From Larimichthys crocea (Eukaryota; Chordata; Actinopteri; Sciaenidae), in contig NC_040029.1 of assembly GCF_000972845.2 (NCBI RefSeq), forward strand, positions 317,421-381,420: a stretch of 64,000 nt of DNA, in the 5' to 3' direction. Below the pieces are notes generated by a model, which saw nothing but the letters and a program-made list of their open reading frames with translations, did no database searches and was not told the DNA's origin. How positions within the stretch are numbered: the first letter of the stretch is position 1; every line of letters starts with the position of its first letter. A program made the position numbers and the translations under genes. Below, piece after piece: positions 10,993-24,136 of the stretch.

Positions 10993-11138
10993 CTTGTCTC
11001 CGTCCACGAAGGTCTGCCCGTCGCTGGCTCTCCTCCAGGAAATGTCAGGCAGAGGCTCGCCGTCAGCCACGCAGGAGATCATGGCGGCGCTGCCCTCCAC
11101 GGCTGTCACGTTTTTCAGCTGGGTGATGTGAGGCTGGA
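10993..11138 (-). CDS. ncam2: ncam2 coding exon: first half of Ig domain 4
   Basis: This 146-bp exon has acceptor CCTCCAG above 11138 and donor AAG|GTAGAG at 10993/10992. Two bases complete Val (G|TC). It then reads QPHITQLKNVTAVEG through FVDGDK (48 codons), ending in phase 0. It contains the first Ig4 cysteine (MISCVADGEPLP) and tryptophan (DISWRRASDG). The N-V-T sequon aligns with the N-E-T of mammalian NCAM2. The ending GDK joins SQDGR of the next exon, as in the human protein (GDK/SLDGR). Confidence 0.96.
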
Positions 11139-12050
11139 CTGGAGGCCGCAGAGGACAAAGAAGAAAAAAAAAACGAGATGTGAGAAAAAGAAGAATAGAT
11201 TGAAAGTCAAGGGAGGGTTAGGAAGGTGTGAGGGAGGAAGTAAACTGTCAAAGATCTAACTCATAAGGGAGGCGAGATGAAGGCTGGACCACGGGGTTTA
11301 AATGCAGAGCTGATGCATGACTTTGGTCCTGACAGTCTAGGCCAACATCATTCATACACCGCGGTCGTACACTACAGCTTTGGGCGTAGCGGGGAAAGCG
11401 TGCCCTCCGGCCTATTTTGTGCGGATCCCTTTGGCCTAGATGACACAACACAAAAACTGACTTTGCAGAAGTTTAAGAGAACAAAACGCATCACGTCTCC
11501 GTCTGTCTGCGTTCCACTTTTTCTTTTTCTTCGTCTTAAATAAATATAGATTTTTTTTTTTTTACTCCGGCGCCGTGATAAGTGCTGCAAAGCGTGCCGT
11601 CGAGGGCTGCTGCCCCCTCCGCTCGCTTCCTCCTCCTGATAAGCGAGCCCTGAAACACGATGCACGTCAAGGGCAGAGAGCATGTCACATGAATCATGGA
11701 TTGCTGCTTTTTTTCCACACTGAACTTAACTTCTTAACAGGGTGCTTGCATAGCGTGGCATAAAATCCAGAAGGAAAGGAGAAGTGAATACTGTACTGGA
11801 GGCTTCTAACAGCACCCGCAGGGGTGATCTGGGGGAGTGTTCGGCTTCACCTGCAGGTGGAGGATCTCGGGGGTCGTATACAAACAGGTGCACACACATG
11901 CATTACTATACCTGCAAGGAAATACAGTGCAGAGCTGCAACAAGCAAAATATAGAGGTTCTTTATTAAAAATATTGGCCAATAAATCATTTATTCAACTC
12001 TCAAATATCAATATTAGTAATAGACTGTGGACGTCTGTCATCTAAAATGG

Positions 12051-12640
12051 GCAAAGTGCAGAAGTAGAAACTGCAGTTCCTCAAACATCCACTTGAGGCT
12101 GGCTCCAGAAGTGAGTCAGTCTCCATAAGTCCCCATGTTTAAAAACTTCACAGCAGAAATACATTTTTATTGGTTTTTATTTTGATAATCGATTGTTTCA
12201 GAGCAGACATGCTAAATATTTACAACTTTTCTCTCATTTTTAGCTTCAGAAATTCAGACTTTTTGCTTTTTCTTTCCATATTTTGATGATTAAATCAAAT
12301 TCTTATCGATTAATCCAACAGAAAATGAAGGGCTAACATCCTGTGGTTCCAGCTTCTCAGCTTTTTTGCTTCTTCTGTTTCATATTTTAAACTTATATTT
12401 ATAAAAAAACACTTTATTGTCCAGTCGTTAACGCTGCTTGATGTGTCTATACTGTTTTATCTCCTTTAAGCGCCAAAGAAACATCAAAAACGAGAAGCAG
12501 CAACCTCCGTGGATGTGAAGTGAAGCCACCAAAAACATTTTGGACATTTGAACATGGGGACTTATGGAGACTGACTCACTTCTGGAGCCAGCCACAAGTG
12601 GACGTTTGAGGAACTGCAGTTTTTTTGGCACTTTGGCACA
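12051..12640. mobile_element. inverted-repeat element with arms of about 90 bp
   Basis: The left arm (about 12051-12140) contains ACTGCAGTTCCTCAAAC, CCACTTG.GGCTGGCTCCAG and AAGTGAGTCAGTCTCCATAA. The right arm (about 12551-12640) contains the same in reverse complement with few mismatches. The central 410 bp is A/T-rich. Arms of the same family occur singly at 28846-29172 and inverted at 30785-30990. It is probably a fold-back, non-autonomous DNA element; the class is not assigned and no clear target duplication was found. Confidence 0.75.
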
Positions 12641-14149
12641 GAGCTTTTTAAAACAGGCTATGATGAATCAGAATGAATGAACAGTTAGATTAATAACCTG
12701 CACGAAAAAACACGTTTTAGTGAGACGTCTGCATTCTAAGATCTTATTACCATACGCAACAGGAATTATGCGAACAGGCACCGAATTTGAATAAATGTGA
12801 CTCATCCCTTTCAAACAAACACAAGTCGGCGAAAATTTCAGCAACATTAAATGTTATTTAGTCAACAATTAAGTCTTGAAATCTGGTTTTCTCCAAAACA
12901 AGTCACACAGATTTGCCTGTAATGACGGATAATTTCACTTGTTTCGAAAACAAATCAGCGAGTGTGACTTTCTCGAAGGTGGCGCCGCCTCGACGAGAGG
13001 AAAGGAAGCGAGCGGTGAAGACGATCGGTGCAGAGAGAGGCAGATGTCCACGTCTAGAAAACCTCACAGGAATTAAACACAACACACACACCGGCCTGGA
13101 CCAGTTCTTCATCATCGCCTTATCTGCAGCCGTTTTCTGCCCCAGATGCCCTTCATCATGCAAATATTAAATGGAATATGTCTCATTTATCAAGCGCCGT
13201 GCAAAAACCCGCTCTGCCGGGAACATTATTAATAACGCATTATCTAAAACATTTCAACTCCAAATGAGGAAGAACTGAGAATCATTTGTGAGCCTGAAAG
13301 ATAAAAATCCAGAATTAATTTGACCTTCCAGGAGCATTTCACACTTTGCAGAAGTTACTTTTCAACCCAGAATAATTAAAAACAATCACAATATTCTCTT
13401 TTTGTTTTAGTTAATAACTATAATTACACTTGATTACAATAATTATAGGTGTAAATGTTGTATTCAGAGAGTCAGTCCTATAAAACAGGCTTAATTTTGT
13501 GAAAAATAACATAAGTGAGCAGTTTTTGGCCCGTTGTTGGCTTCTCTAGTGTTTACCTGAGCGTTTCTTTAGCTGTTATAGATCTTTAATTCCCCGGTTG
13601 CTGCTTTCATCTGCAGCCAAACAGCATTTTTGACATTACATAAAGCTCTTATCCCACACACACACACACACACCGACAGGTATCAGAAAAACAAAATATA
13701 GCACCGACTGTATCTGATAACGATAATGTGCGCATTTGTTGTTTCGGCTGCACAAATCCACAAAGCAAATGCCAGCGCAGATTCTCTCTGACTCCCACAA
13801 AGTTTTAGAAAAAGCACCTGTCACGCGTTCGATGTGTTACTTTGTGATGAGAGGTGATGAAATTTGCTGTCTGCTTACATTTTTCTACAAGTAAAATAGT
13901 GCGTTATATATTTGTAGTAGAAAGAGAAGCAGCTGCACGATGAAAATAATGAAAAACCCGTTAAAGTGGATGCTGCGTTTGTGTATCTGCGTCTCCTATG
14001 ATGAATTCCTCCCTGTGTGACTGCTGAATGCTGGGAAATGGAGGCTTTACACAACTTGACATTTTACTGTTGATGCCTCAGATAGCTCAAACACTTCTCC
14101 GTGGAAACAATGGGAAAATACACAAACAAACAAAAAAGAAATAAAGTGT

Positions 14150-15530
14150 CGCAATGCAGCTATTAGCCACTGCACTAGCTGCTCTCTGAGCTAAATGCTA
14201 ACATGCTCACAATGCTAATGCTCTGATGGTTAGAAGATATAACGTACATCAGGTTACGTTAGCTCGCTAATTAGCTCAAAGCACAAGAGCGTCTTTAGCC
14301 TCGCAGAGCTTTAGTGTGGCTAAATGTTAACATTAGCATGCTAAGATGCTAATGGGGAACAGATATAGTGTTCACCATATTCACTGCATTAGTTTAGCAT
14401 GTTAGCTTGCTAATTAGCTCAAAGCACTAGACTGTCTTTAGCCTCGCAGAGCTTTAGCATGGCTATAGGCACTGCTGTGTAAGCTACATGCTAACATGCT
14501 AATGCTCTGATGATTAGAAGATATAACGTCCATCAGGTTATGTTAGCTTGCTAATTGCTAAATGCTAACATTAGCATGCTAAGATGCTAATGGGGAACAG
14601 ACATAATGCTTCAGATATAGTGTTTACCATATTCATTGCATTAGTTTAGCATGTTAGCTTGCTACTTAGCTCAAAGCACTAGAGTGCCTGTAGCCTCGCA
14701 GAGCTTTAGCATGGCTATAGGCATTGCTGTGTGAGCTAAATGCTAACAATAGCATGCTAAGATGCTAATGGGGAACAGACATAATGCTTCAGATATAGTG
14801 TTTAGTTTAGCATGTTAGCTTGCTAATTAGCTCAAAGCACAAGAGCGTCTTTAGCCTCGCAGAGCTTTAGCGTGGCTATAGATATTGCTGTGTGAGCTAA
14901 ATGCCAACATACTAACAATGCTAATGCTCTGATGGTTAGAAGATATAATGTCCATCAGGTTATGTTAGCTTGCTAATTGCTAAATGCTAACATTAGCATG
15001 CTAAGATGCTAATGGGGAACAGATGCTTCAGATATAGTGTTTACCATATTCATTGCATCATTTTAGCACGTTAGCTTGCTAATTAGCTCAAAGCACAAGA
15101 GTGTCTTTAGTCTTGCGGAGCTTTAACATGGCTGTGTGAGCTAAATGCTAACATTAGCATGCTAAGATGCTCATAATACCAATGCAAAGATGCTAATAAG
15201 GAGCAAATATAGTGTTTACCATATTCATTGCATTAAAGCCTGTTAGCTCGCTAATTAGCTCAAAGCACAAGCGTGTCTTTAGCCTCTCAGAGCGTTAGCA
15301 TGGCTATAGGCATTGCTATGTGAGCTAAATGCTAACATTAGCATGCTAAATTACTTGTGATACCAGTGCTAAGATCTGCAAGGTCAACAGATGTGGTGTT
15401 CACTGTGTTCGTTTAGCCTCGCAGAGCTTTAGCATAGCATTAGACAGTGCAGTGCTTAATGCTACCATGCTTGCAGTACTGATGCCAAGCTGCTGACGGT
15501 TAGTTAGGTTAGTTCAGCTTGCCGACTGAT
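14150..15530. repeat. GCTAATG/TTAGCATG minisatellite with higher-order period
   Basis: The array repeats motifs such as TAATTAGCTCAAAGCAC, CTCGCAGAGCTTTAGC and ATTAGCATGCTAAGATGC. The landmark AGCTCAAAGC starts at about 14273, 14416, 14668, 14829, 15083 and 15258. Spacings are 143, 252, 161, 254 and 175, so short and long units alternate in a composite of about 395-430 bp. It is non-coding and relates in motif content to the inverted units near 39775-41255. Confidence 0.9.
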
Positions 15531-16534
15531 TTCTCTGCAAAGCAAACAGACGGCACTCTGCACGGCGATACCGGGCCTCCAGATGTTAAAGCGTTCAAGC
15601 CCGTGAACGTGGAACAGGATTGAAAAGGCTTCAAGCAATTAATCGCCACAATAACCTGTTTGTGGCAACTTCATGGTCATGGGTCCAACATGTAGAAACC
15701 CATCTGTGAAAGTGAACAACAGCTGCTGCAGCTTTTTAGCAACTCGTTGCCCATCGTCTGCTGTCTCGACTCAGAAAAATAGATTTTCCACCTTTGTCTT
15801 CCACCATTTCTGATCCTATTATTTAAGCTTTTACATATATTATGTTAAAAACCATCAGGTATGTTTATATTTTAAACATGAAGCACTGATTCTCACAGTG
15901 CGCTGCAATGCTTAGACATGAACGGATAACACACACCTGCACACACATCTTGTCTGACTTAAATGCCCTGTTCTCCACCCGCCTGTGCTGTCAGAGGTAA
16001 TAAAACTAACTTACAACTGCTTTCCCCCGCCGCACAGTGAAAAGCTCGGCTCCTCCCAGCCTCTTAGCTTCTTCATTTAAATGTGCATTTTTGAAGAACA
16101 AGCGCTTCTCACATCTCGGAAAAGGATGTTGATGACTCGAGCACAAATCTCCATACATTTTCATGAGCGGGACGTGAACTATCCGAGTGATCTGTGAGGA
16201 AATAGCCAGCAGGTTTATGAAAATATAAATTGAAATTTTTTATTAGGGGTGCAGTGAATAAAATCTGAAGCGATAAATGAAATATTTCCTTTCAGCAGGG
16301 ATATATCATATTGATGCAGTTGTTATTGTGCTGGGCTGAAGGCCATATTTAGACATTTGTGATTTTGAAAAACAGTTTTTTTGTGTGTGTGTGTGTGGAG
16401 GTCCTTACAATAAAGCTTTATGGATCCACATAAAACACAGTTCACTGTCATGGACAATGCCATTACATCTAAAAGGTTTGGAAGATAACGTGGAATGAAA
16501 ACAAACTTTTTAAATGATGGGAAGCGTTTCAGCA

Positions 16535-16575
16535 TTAAAGGGTCAGTTCACCCAAAAATTACAAAAATAAAAGCA
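16535..16575 (+). mobile_element. MITE-like terminus ('TTAAAGGGTCAGTTCACCC')
   Basis: TTAAAGGGTCAGTTCACCCA, followed by AAAATTAC, is the typical end of an abundant teleost non-autonomous DNA element. The opposite end was not located, so only the terminus is annotated. Confidence 0.55.
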
Positions 16576-17409
16576 CAAGATGTTTTTAGATAATTATTAA
16601 CCATGGTGAACCATTGCTGTAAGGACGATTCACAGTTAGTTCAAGCAACTACACGTTGGCGCTATAGCAATGCAACTTTCTCCAACAAGTGTCTGACGCT
16701 GGTAGAGATTGTTGATAATGAGGACAACGTTAATTGACTTCCAACGTTCCTATAAATACCCTCTAGCTCTCGTATTCGGCACCGGTCCAACAAACCATGT
16801 CTTTCTGTACAGGGTCCTGACAGGGTCCATCGTCCTACGACTTGAAGATTCCCAACAACAGACCAAAGAGTTCTCGCTTCACTCACAATCTCAGGCATTT
16901 AAATGGATCTTGTGGACGGTGTGGTTCTTTCTAGTGAAACAAGTTGAAGAGAATCGTCTCATTCTGCGTAATGAACTGGCTTTCTTTCACAGCAAAGACT
17001 TCTTTGGCTTCAGATTGCCCAGCAATAGTCTTGGATTTAGCCGTGAGATAGCAGTGAGATCAGTCCATCCCTCGTTGTGGTGGTACAATCAGTGGGTGAA
17101 ATCTATGTACGTATCGAGAGACTGACCAAAACAACAATGAAAGCCCTTTATCGTGGTGGTTCGGCAAGTTGTCGGCAATACTGAAACATAAAAGGTTTAA
17201 CCATACCATACATTCATGGGGCTGCGTTGGTGGGGTCATGTTGTTTAAGGTACAGCTTAGAAGATGGACACACAATGGTTTAGAAAACTCAGTTTTCTAC
17301 CAGGAATGCATGCCATGTCAGTTCAGCACAGTAAGTCGTTTCCAATCTGAAACTCAAAAAATAAGACGCAATGGTCGCTGATCTCCTGTTTGATTGCCGA
17401 CATCCTTAC

Positions 17410-17579
17410 CAAACACTTTGAGGAAGAGCTCCCTCTCCTGAGATCCCGCCTTGTTGGTGGCCTTGCAGGTGTAGGTACCCCCGTCGCCCTGCCGGATGTT
17501 GCGGATGGTTAGCATGCTGCGCCCACCTTCCAGCCTGTTGAGAATGTACTGCTCCGACGGCTCCAGCTGCTGCATTTTC
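17410..17579 (-). CDS. ncam2: ncam2 coding exon: second half of Ig domain 3
   Basis: This 170-bp exon has acceptor CGTGCAG above 17579 and donor TTTG|GTAAGG at 17410/17409. The first base completes Arg (AG|G). It then reads KMQQLEPSEQYILN through ELFLKVF (56 codons) plus G of the next Val, so it enters in phase 2 and leaves in phase 1. The second Ig3 cysteine is in GGTYTCKATNKAGSQE, close to vertebrate NCAM2 (GGPYVCRATNKAGE). The exon is GC-rich against AT-rich flanks. Confidence 0.95.
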
Positions 17580-18534
17580 CTGCACGGATACAGAAGCACA
17601 CACCGATGCAGATGAGCGTCGGGAGGAAAGTAAAAATACCGCAACCAACACCCAACTCTTTGCCTCACAGTTGAACCCAGCAAAGCTCAGACAGCAGAGC
17701 ACCTTTGATGTTATACATGTATAATCTGAGCACTTCGGATGTCAACTGATCCCATAAAAGAGAGGCTAAGTGTGGAGAGCTTGACTTTGAAGCTATTTCT
17801 ATCTACAGCACATAAACAAACAAGAACACGGCAACATTCTTTTTTTTTTTATAGAAACCCTTTTAAATATGATGAAAGTATTGTCTTACATAGACATAGT
17901 ATCATTAAAATAAATATAGTTCAGCGAATCATTTGTAGCGTGTCATTGAAATTCTTCAAACGCTTCCGCTTTGCCATGCGGAAACATATCTCCTCCACAT
18001 TTCTCCGTCAATGTTTGAGCTCACTCGTGTTGTTGTGTACACTCTGTTATGGACTGCGGCGCCTACTAAATGACTCCGGTGTGGTTTGGAGTGCAGTGCT
18101 GACTTAATGTCTTTCCTTATTGGACTCGGTGGGGAAATTAGTCAAGAAAAAAAAAAAAAAAGCAACAACTAAATTGATCCATGTCTATATTTAAGCTTCA
18201 TAGGAGAAGCATAATGGTGTGAAGCGGGTTCACAACCCCACCCCACGCTCTCCGCTTGTTTATTTACTGCAGCCTAACCAGCCGTGTAATCTGTAAGGTT
18301 AAAGGGATCGCTGCTTTTGGGAGGAAGTTGAATTTTTTCTTGTGATTATGCAGATTTAGGTGAACTCACGGGTGCTTTTTGACGCCATCTGCACGCAGGC
18401 TGAAAAAGTATTAGATTAGCTCCATGAGCGGGATCAAGCACAATTTTAGATTGTTAACGAACACGTAAACAAAGTTATGATCTGACTTTCTTAAAGGATG
18501 TACAATGTGAAAGGGGTCACCAACAGAGAATTAT

Positions 18535-18690
18535 AATCTGATTTTATGGAGTGTTTTAGCATCTTTTAGCGCTTTGTTTTGCCGGTGCACATAGTGGAGC
18601 TAAAAAGCCAGATATTTTAGATATTAGAGCTGGTGGAGACCAAAAATGGAGCAAAAAGAAGAGTGAATGTTGAAGTTATATTGACGAGTT
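18535..18690 (+). repeat. degenerate dispersed repeat, second copy
   Basis: It shares TTTTAGC..CTTTTAGCG, CATAGTGGAGCTAAAAAGCC and GCTGGTGGAGACCAAAAATG with the copy at 190-415, in the same orientation. The class is unknown and the boundaries are approximate. Confidence 0.55.
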
Positions 18691-20258
18691 GCCTCAGATC
18701 GAATGCTTAAAGTGTGTCTGCTTAAAGTTTAGCCATTAGAACATGATAGTATACATCAAGCGCATTGTTCAGCGATTTAGTAAAGTGCACACAGACAGAT
18801 AAAGAAACGAAAAGTAAAAACGTGTGAAGTTCGAAGCAGAGGTTAGAGAAGATATCCTCAAATTGATCCGGTGTAAACAGAGAGTCCAGAGGTCAGAGAT
18901 TCAGGCTTGAGAGATAAGTGGTTTGAACTCTTGGATCAGCTGAGAACATCCAGATAGACAAAATGAATAAGTAATGCTCTCTGCTCCCTTAACAGCTGCA
19001 ATCTGTGTGTCTTTGAGCAAGGCACTTAACCTGAAGCCACTCCAGTGGTTGAACCGGGGCAGCTCTCAGGTGGGCGCCTGCGGCCGCGGGAATATAAAGT
19101 GGGAGTGAGAAGATCAGCAAAATAAAATCACTTCGGAATACCGAGAAAAAGCTCATCTGATGTTTACGTGTTACAGCTTTGATACCAATATTATCAGCTG
19201 CAATTCAGTATTAATCTGCCCAAACACTATTTTAGCTCTGATATATAAAGAAGAGGCATAAAACCACGTTCAATATGGATGATGATGCCCTCAATCTCAA
19301 ACTGGCACTATGTTTTTTAACCTCATAAGCTATCGTGTAAATTGAATTCAAAAGAGATTTCGGAATAATACAAACCTTGAAATATATTTAGAGCCTTCCC
19401 TGTGGTCTCAGACTTTATAGTGCGTGGATGGAAAATAAAAACAATCTTATTATTTTGGGGATTTCAAACGAGCAGATTTCTAGACTCAGACACAAACGCT
19501 GTAATAGTGTGCAGTGAGGTCCGAGCGCCACCCTCACTGTACTGCAAGGCGGAGGATAATTGAAAGTCGACGGAGGAAACACCAAAGCCAAGTAATAATA
19601 ACTGTGGCGAGCCAAAGAGGAAATGAAGAGAGGCCTCATCTTTGGAACGGACAGTGCAGGGCTGAATGTCATTACACTGACTGACTGCTGACAGGTAGTC
19701 CATTACCCAAAGATGCACAGAGGATGAGGCGAAGCCTTGCGCTGACAGGAAATGCAACTGGGGAGGCTGGAGGACGCTGGGAGGGATGACATCAAAAGGA
19801 AAACTAAATTGGGTTGTGATTGTTGTTTGCGCCTGAGCCGATTCTTTTGTTGTGATGTACGCATTTTAATTCTGTGGTCTTGGATTGAAGCGCACGGCTT
19901 ATTGACCCGGGAAATGAAGGAGAATGCGGTGAAATGTTTGACAGTCGGTGGACACTGCAGAGCTTAAGATCGGCGCTGATGTATAGTTGAAGTCGTCTCC
20001 AAAGTAAGAGGCAACGCTCGGTGTTATGACACACTTACCTTGACTTAGAGTGAATAAAGATTTCTCTATGTCAAATTATCATGCCATCAGTGCTTGTTAT
20101 TGCACCGACAGGCTCAGATTGTGTCTGAACTATGAGAAGGATCCCTGCAGAGACAGACCGTTACATTACAAAGTAAGCTTTCAGCAAACTCCACTGCCGA
20201 AAACAGTATTTTGCACTTTTATTGTGTGACTTTGGTGTTTTATCACCTTAGTTTGGAT

Positions 20259-20960
20259 CTATCGTCGCACAATTGGCAACACATTGGCCAGTCGCAACCC
20301 ACCGGACAGTGCTGATCTTTTGAGGGAATGGAGACCTGAGAGAGTCCAAAATGGAGAAAGCCATTGAACTTTACAGAAAGAAGCCATCAGGATTCCACGA
20401 AAGGGTGGACATGGTCTGCAACAATGCTTAGGTAGGTGGTAGGTATCAAGGAACCCAAGTTTTTCCATTAGAACATTGCCCAAAGCAGCACACTGACTCC
20501 GCTGGCTTGCCTTCCTGGTACCATGTGTTCATCAGAACAGGCCACCTTCTTGAATTGCTCCGTGGTCGAGTTCTGATGCCCGTGTGTCCATTGTTGGCAC
20601 CTTCAGGAGTGGGCAGGGTCTAAGCAGCCCCAAACGCAACAAACTTTGTCGCAGAACCAGCATGAACTTCTTCAGTAATTTGAGCTACAGTAACACATCT
20701 GTTGGAGTAGCATTTGCTCCCACAACCCATCAGTGAGTCTTGGCCGCCAATGACCTTGTTGTGGTCCCGGTTTTTGCCAGGAACGCTGCACAAGAACTGC
20801 AATTTTGATGATCTGACCCAGTCGTCTTGCCATGATAATTTGGACCTTATCAAAGCTGCTCAAATCCTTTTGATTGCCCAAATTTTCAAGATGTTCACTT
20901 ATACTGCCTAATATGTCGCACCCAGTGACAGGTCCTGAGATAATCAGTGTCATTTACGTC
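20259..20960 (-). pseudogene. Tc1-like transposase relic
   Basis: On the minus strand, segments in shifting frames read SSFDKVQIIMARRLGQ (helix-turn-helix region), CVTVAQITEEVHAGSA and GNVL...TYHLPKHCCRP. They occur in the order found in fish Tc1-like transposases. The 5' flank carries the associated untranslated sequence (GAGATAATCAGTGTCATTTA on plus, near 20938). Several frameshifts and internal deletions remove most of the DDE core, so it is long dead. Confidence 0.8.
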
Positions 20961-23849
20961 ACCTTCACCAGTAGTTTGCAAGCTAGCCTTGTGGGTAGTC
21001 TTCAAGCTTCTAAAACGTCATATTTCTACATTAATATCGCTGCAGAACTTTAAAAAAAATATCCTAATTGGCCATTTAGCCATTTTAGAAGACTAATCTC
21101 AGTGTCAACACAGAACTTTGAATCCTCTTTCACCCGAAATCTGGTTAGATGCATAAATGAGCAGGCACAATCATTTTCCTCACATGGACAGGTTTCTCAT
21201 TTCAATTGCCTTTTGTAATTACCACTCCAAACATAACTCAATTTGGTATTATGATACAGAAAAGAGACAATGAATGGAATAATTAACCAGGAACAAAGCT
21301 GTCACATGGATAGTCTCAGAAAGAAAGTAAAAGTTAATCAATACAGTCCTCGCCCCCCTTCACTGTGGTATTTGCTGCATCTTATTATGCCTGCTGCTAA
21401 ATCATTAAAATCTAATTTTCCTGCTTTTCTCTGTTGCCGAAATACAAGGTAACACACCCAGGAGTAAATATAATTCCTGCTGGAGACCAGAGAGCAAGAT
21501 GAATGAGACGTACAAAGTTTAGCTTGTTTCCAGCTGTGAAGTGTTTTCTCATTTATTTTGTCCTCCGCATAGTGATGCACGTCCCTCCTTCTTAGTTTCA
21601 GATGCTTCTCATTATGTACACAACCGATGAGTATTTCACAGTATACTGTAACATGACCTTTTCCAACATCGCTTAATTAATATGCTCTTTTATAATTTCT
21701 TATGTAGGATTGCCATTATTTTGTTATGGAAATAATAAACCTGTATGCTAAGCATATGTCAGAGAGATTAGATACTAATAAGCAATAAAAGTCTGTGAAG
21801 CCGTGCAGCATTTTCTGTTGATTGATTTCTGGATGTTTAATCGTATTTAAAGCGAGCAGAAATGAGTAATTGAAAGTAAATGTTTATTTAACTTTAGTCA
21901 CAGATCTTGTTGCGAATATATCTGTGTGCAAATCTGCATTAATGCCACAATATTAGTAGGCAAAAACTCATTTTTCTGCATACTTCTTTAATTAACTGCC
22001 TCTGGTTTACACCGGTGTCACAAGTTTTCAACAATTATCCAACAAAGACTGAAAAGATCAGACAGAAAATAATAACTTTAACGTCTTGGTGTTTAAGACT
22101 TCACATTTAAATGTTGCTATGTGTCATTATGTTCACATTTAGGGCTATATTTAAGTGTTAGTTAGTTAGCAATATTGACATTTTAAGGTCAATGCTGCCA
22201 TATCTTGCATGTTTTCACTCCCTCATTACAAAACAAATTTACCTACAACCAATTTTTCAAAGCGTACTCGGATGTTTGCCTACAGTTCCTTCAGGGCAGC
22301 CATTGATTTCCATTCATATCAGCCACGGCATGAAAAACAACCTGAGGCGGGTTATACATCACAGTTAAAAGAAGGTCCGATGCCTCTTGTCTAAGTTTTA
22401 TCATTGTTGCATAATAAAGCAGTCGTGGCTGCAAACTTACATTATCATGCAAGCGATAATGTAACTTAGAAAAATATGTGACTGTCTTAATCTTTGCTGT
22501 GATGGATTACTTCAGGAAAAGTTTGAAGTGGTGAAATTAATAGTTGCCTAGAAGGAAGGAAGTGCACGTTGGAAAATCGAAAACGCTACAGTATGCTTTA
22601 CAGTCAGCAGTAATGTAAGATATAATTGATCTGTACTAAATGGGCTAAAAAAAAATACAGCAACATTGCTATGGGCCATTAAGATGAATTAACTAGAAGA
22701 CGAAACCATTCTAGGGGAAAACGGTGTGACCTTCACTGGAATGTCAATAAAGTGTGCTCAGGTGCAAATAGCTTGTCACTACGGCCTGCCTGAGTGTGTG
22801 CAAGCTAATTACTGGATGTCGAGCTGTAGGGTGGGTGGTGTTGGTGGTGGTTCGGTGTCAAACGCTCTTCAGGTGCGGAGTTTTCACACTGTTGCTACGT
22901 GGCATGCAATATTATCCTGCGGTTGCTCAGGACAATTTGCGAGGGCGGGATGCAAACCTCAGTTAGAGCCGTGAATTAGAATATCCACTTGATCTGGAAC
23001 CAAAACATTACAACTGTATGCACAGTACGTGGGCTGTTTGCAAGGAAATATTTACACATATAAGGACGGAAATAATAATGAATACATTTGTAAGTGGGAG
23101 GGCGCAGACCTCCGGCAAGGTCCTCTGCCCTCCTCCCTCTGCTGAGGTTGGTTTGGAGCTGAGTGTACACATTTTAAAATATGAGACAAACAATGATAAT
23201 GAGACTGCCCGTGTGCCGGTAATATTTTTATTTTGCAGATCTGCATTAGTCACAGGTCGAAAAATGCATAATTAATCTGGATAAAAACTCATTCCTGGTT
23301 GCTTATTTCTCACATACCTGCTGCATTTGTTTCTACAGAGATGTTTGAGGAGGCGGTTATGTTTTTCATTTAACTTCACCAGATTGTTTATATAGAGGCA
23401 AATCATAACAGAAGTTACCTCATGACTTTTTCTATGCAGTGCAGGTCTAGACCATACTTTTTAGAACATTATTAACAGAGACTCAACAATTCCCAAACAA
23501 GCACTTGGCAACTGTGGCAAGGAAAGACTTCCTTTAAAGTGGCAGAAACGTTGAGCAGAACCCATTTCATATGTTTTTCCTTGGCCCATGCTACACCCTT
23601 TCACTACGTTACATGAAAATTGGGCCAGTAGTTTGTCTGTAATCCCGTTGACAGACGAACCTACAAGCAGCGCCGAAAACATAATCTTCTTGGCGAGGTT
23701 ACATAATCGGTAGGAGCACTTATGTTCAGTTTGTTCTAGTATCTGTTTTTCGTGGCTTGTGTTCAACTCTTCGTTCAGCTCTTAATGCTACGGCATACAA
23801 TATTTAAGCCAGTGTTGTGCTTCCCAGCTTTGCGAAGATGCTTTCATGT

Positions 23850-24060
23850 TTCAAGAAATTGTTTTACCAGTTTAGTGTGGAAGGATTTGACTGACCTGGC
23901 CACAGGGTCCTGACCTCAACCAACACTTTTAGAATAAATTGGAACACCAATACAAGGGAGGCCTTTTCGCCAAACATCAACGTCAAAAGAGCAAAATCCT
24001 GTGGAAAGGTTATATTTGATGCCCACTTCTTCCTTTGAGGGCCCACTAGTTTTCAAAGTC
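23850..24060 (+). pseudogene. Tc1-like transposase 3' relic
   Basis: The plus strand reads TTTAGTGTGGAAGGATTTGA, then CTGGCC.CAGGGTCCTGACC, TCAACC and, later, AGGCCTTTTCGCCAAACATC. This is the nucleotide form of the DWP..SPDLNPIE..LW....RPSRP block of Tc1-like transposases. The frame is broken. It lies 77 bp downstream (in transcript order) of the Ig3 exon donor and opposite in strand to the other Tc1 relic. Confidence 0.7.
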
Positions 24061-24136
24061 TTATATTTCTCTGTCCAATATCCCTCTGAGCTGGATGTCA
24101 GAGATCAACCCAAGGTATTAAGGAAGTAGAAGGTAC

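Larger units (their letters stand above)
11139..17409 (-). other. ncam2 intron between Ig3 and Ig4
   Basis: This 6.3-kb intron contains an inverted-repeat element (12051-12640), the large GCTAATG minisatellite (about 14150-15530) and a MITE-like terminus (16535-16575). 11139-12050, 12641-14150 and 15530-16530 show nothing beyond short CA and A/T runs. An open frame of 138 codons at 16709-17125 has no recognisable domain, and I do not call it. Confidence 0.85.
17580..24136 (-). other. ncam2 intron splitting Ig3
   Basis: This 6.6-kb intron contains a dispersed repeat copy (18535-18690), a repeat fragment with TCTTTGAGCAAGGCACTTAA at about 19010-19040, and two Tc1-like relics (20259-20960 minus, 23850-24060 plus). 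21000-23460 is AT-rich with no recognisable element. Confidence 0.85.

Noticed and set aside
16709..17125. 138-codon open frame on the plus strand
   Set aside because: No recognisable domain and no supporting splice or promoter context. A search against repeat libraries could still show it to be a mobile-element fragment.
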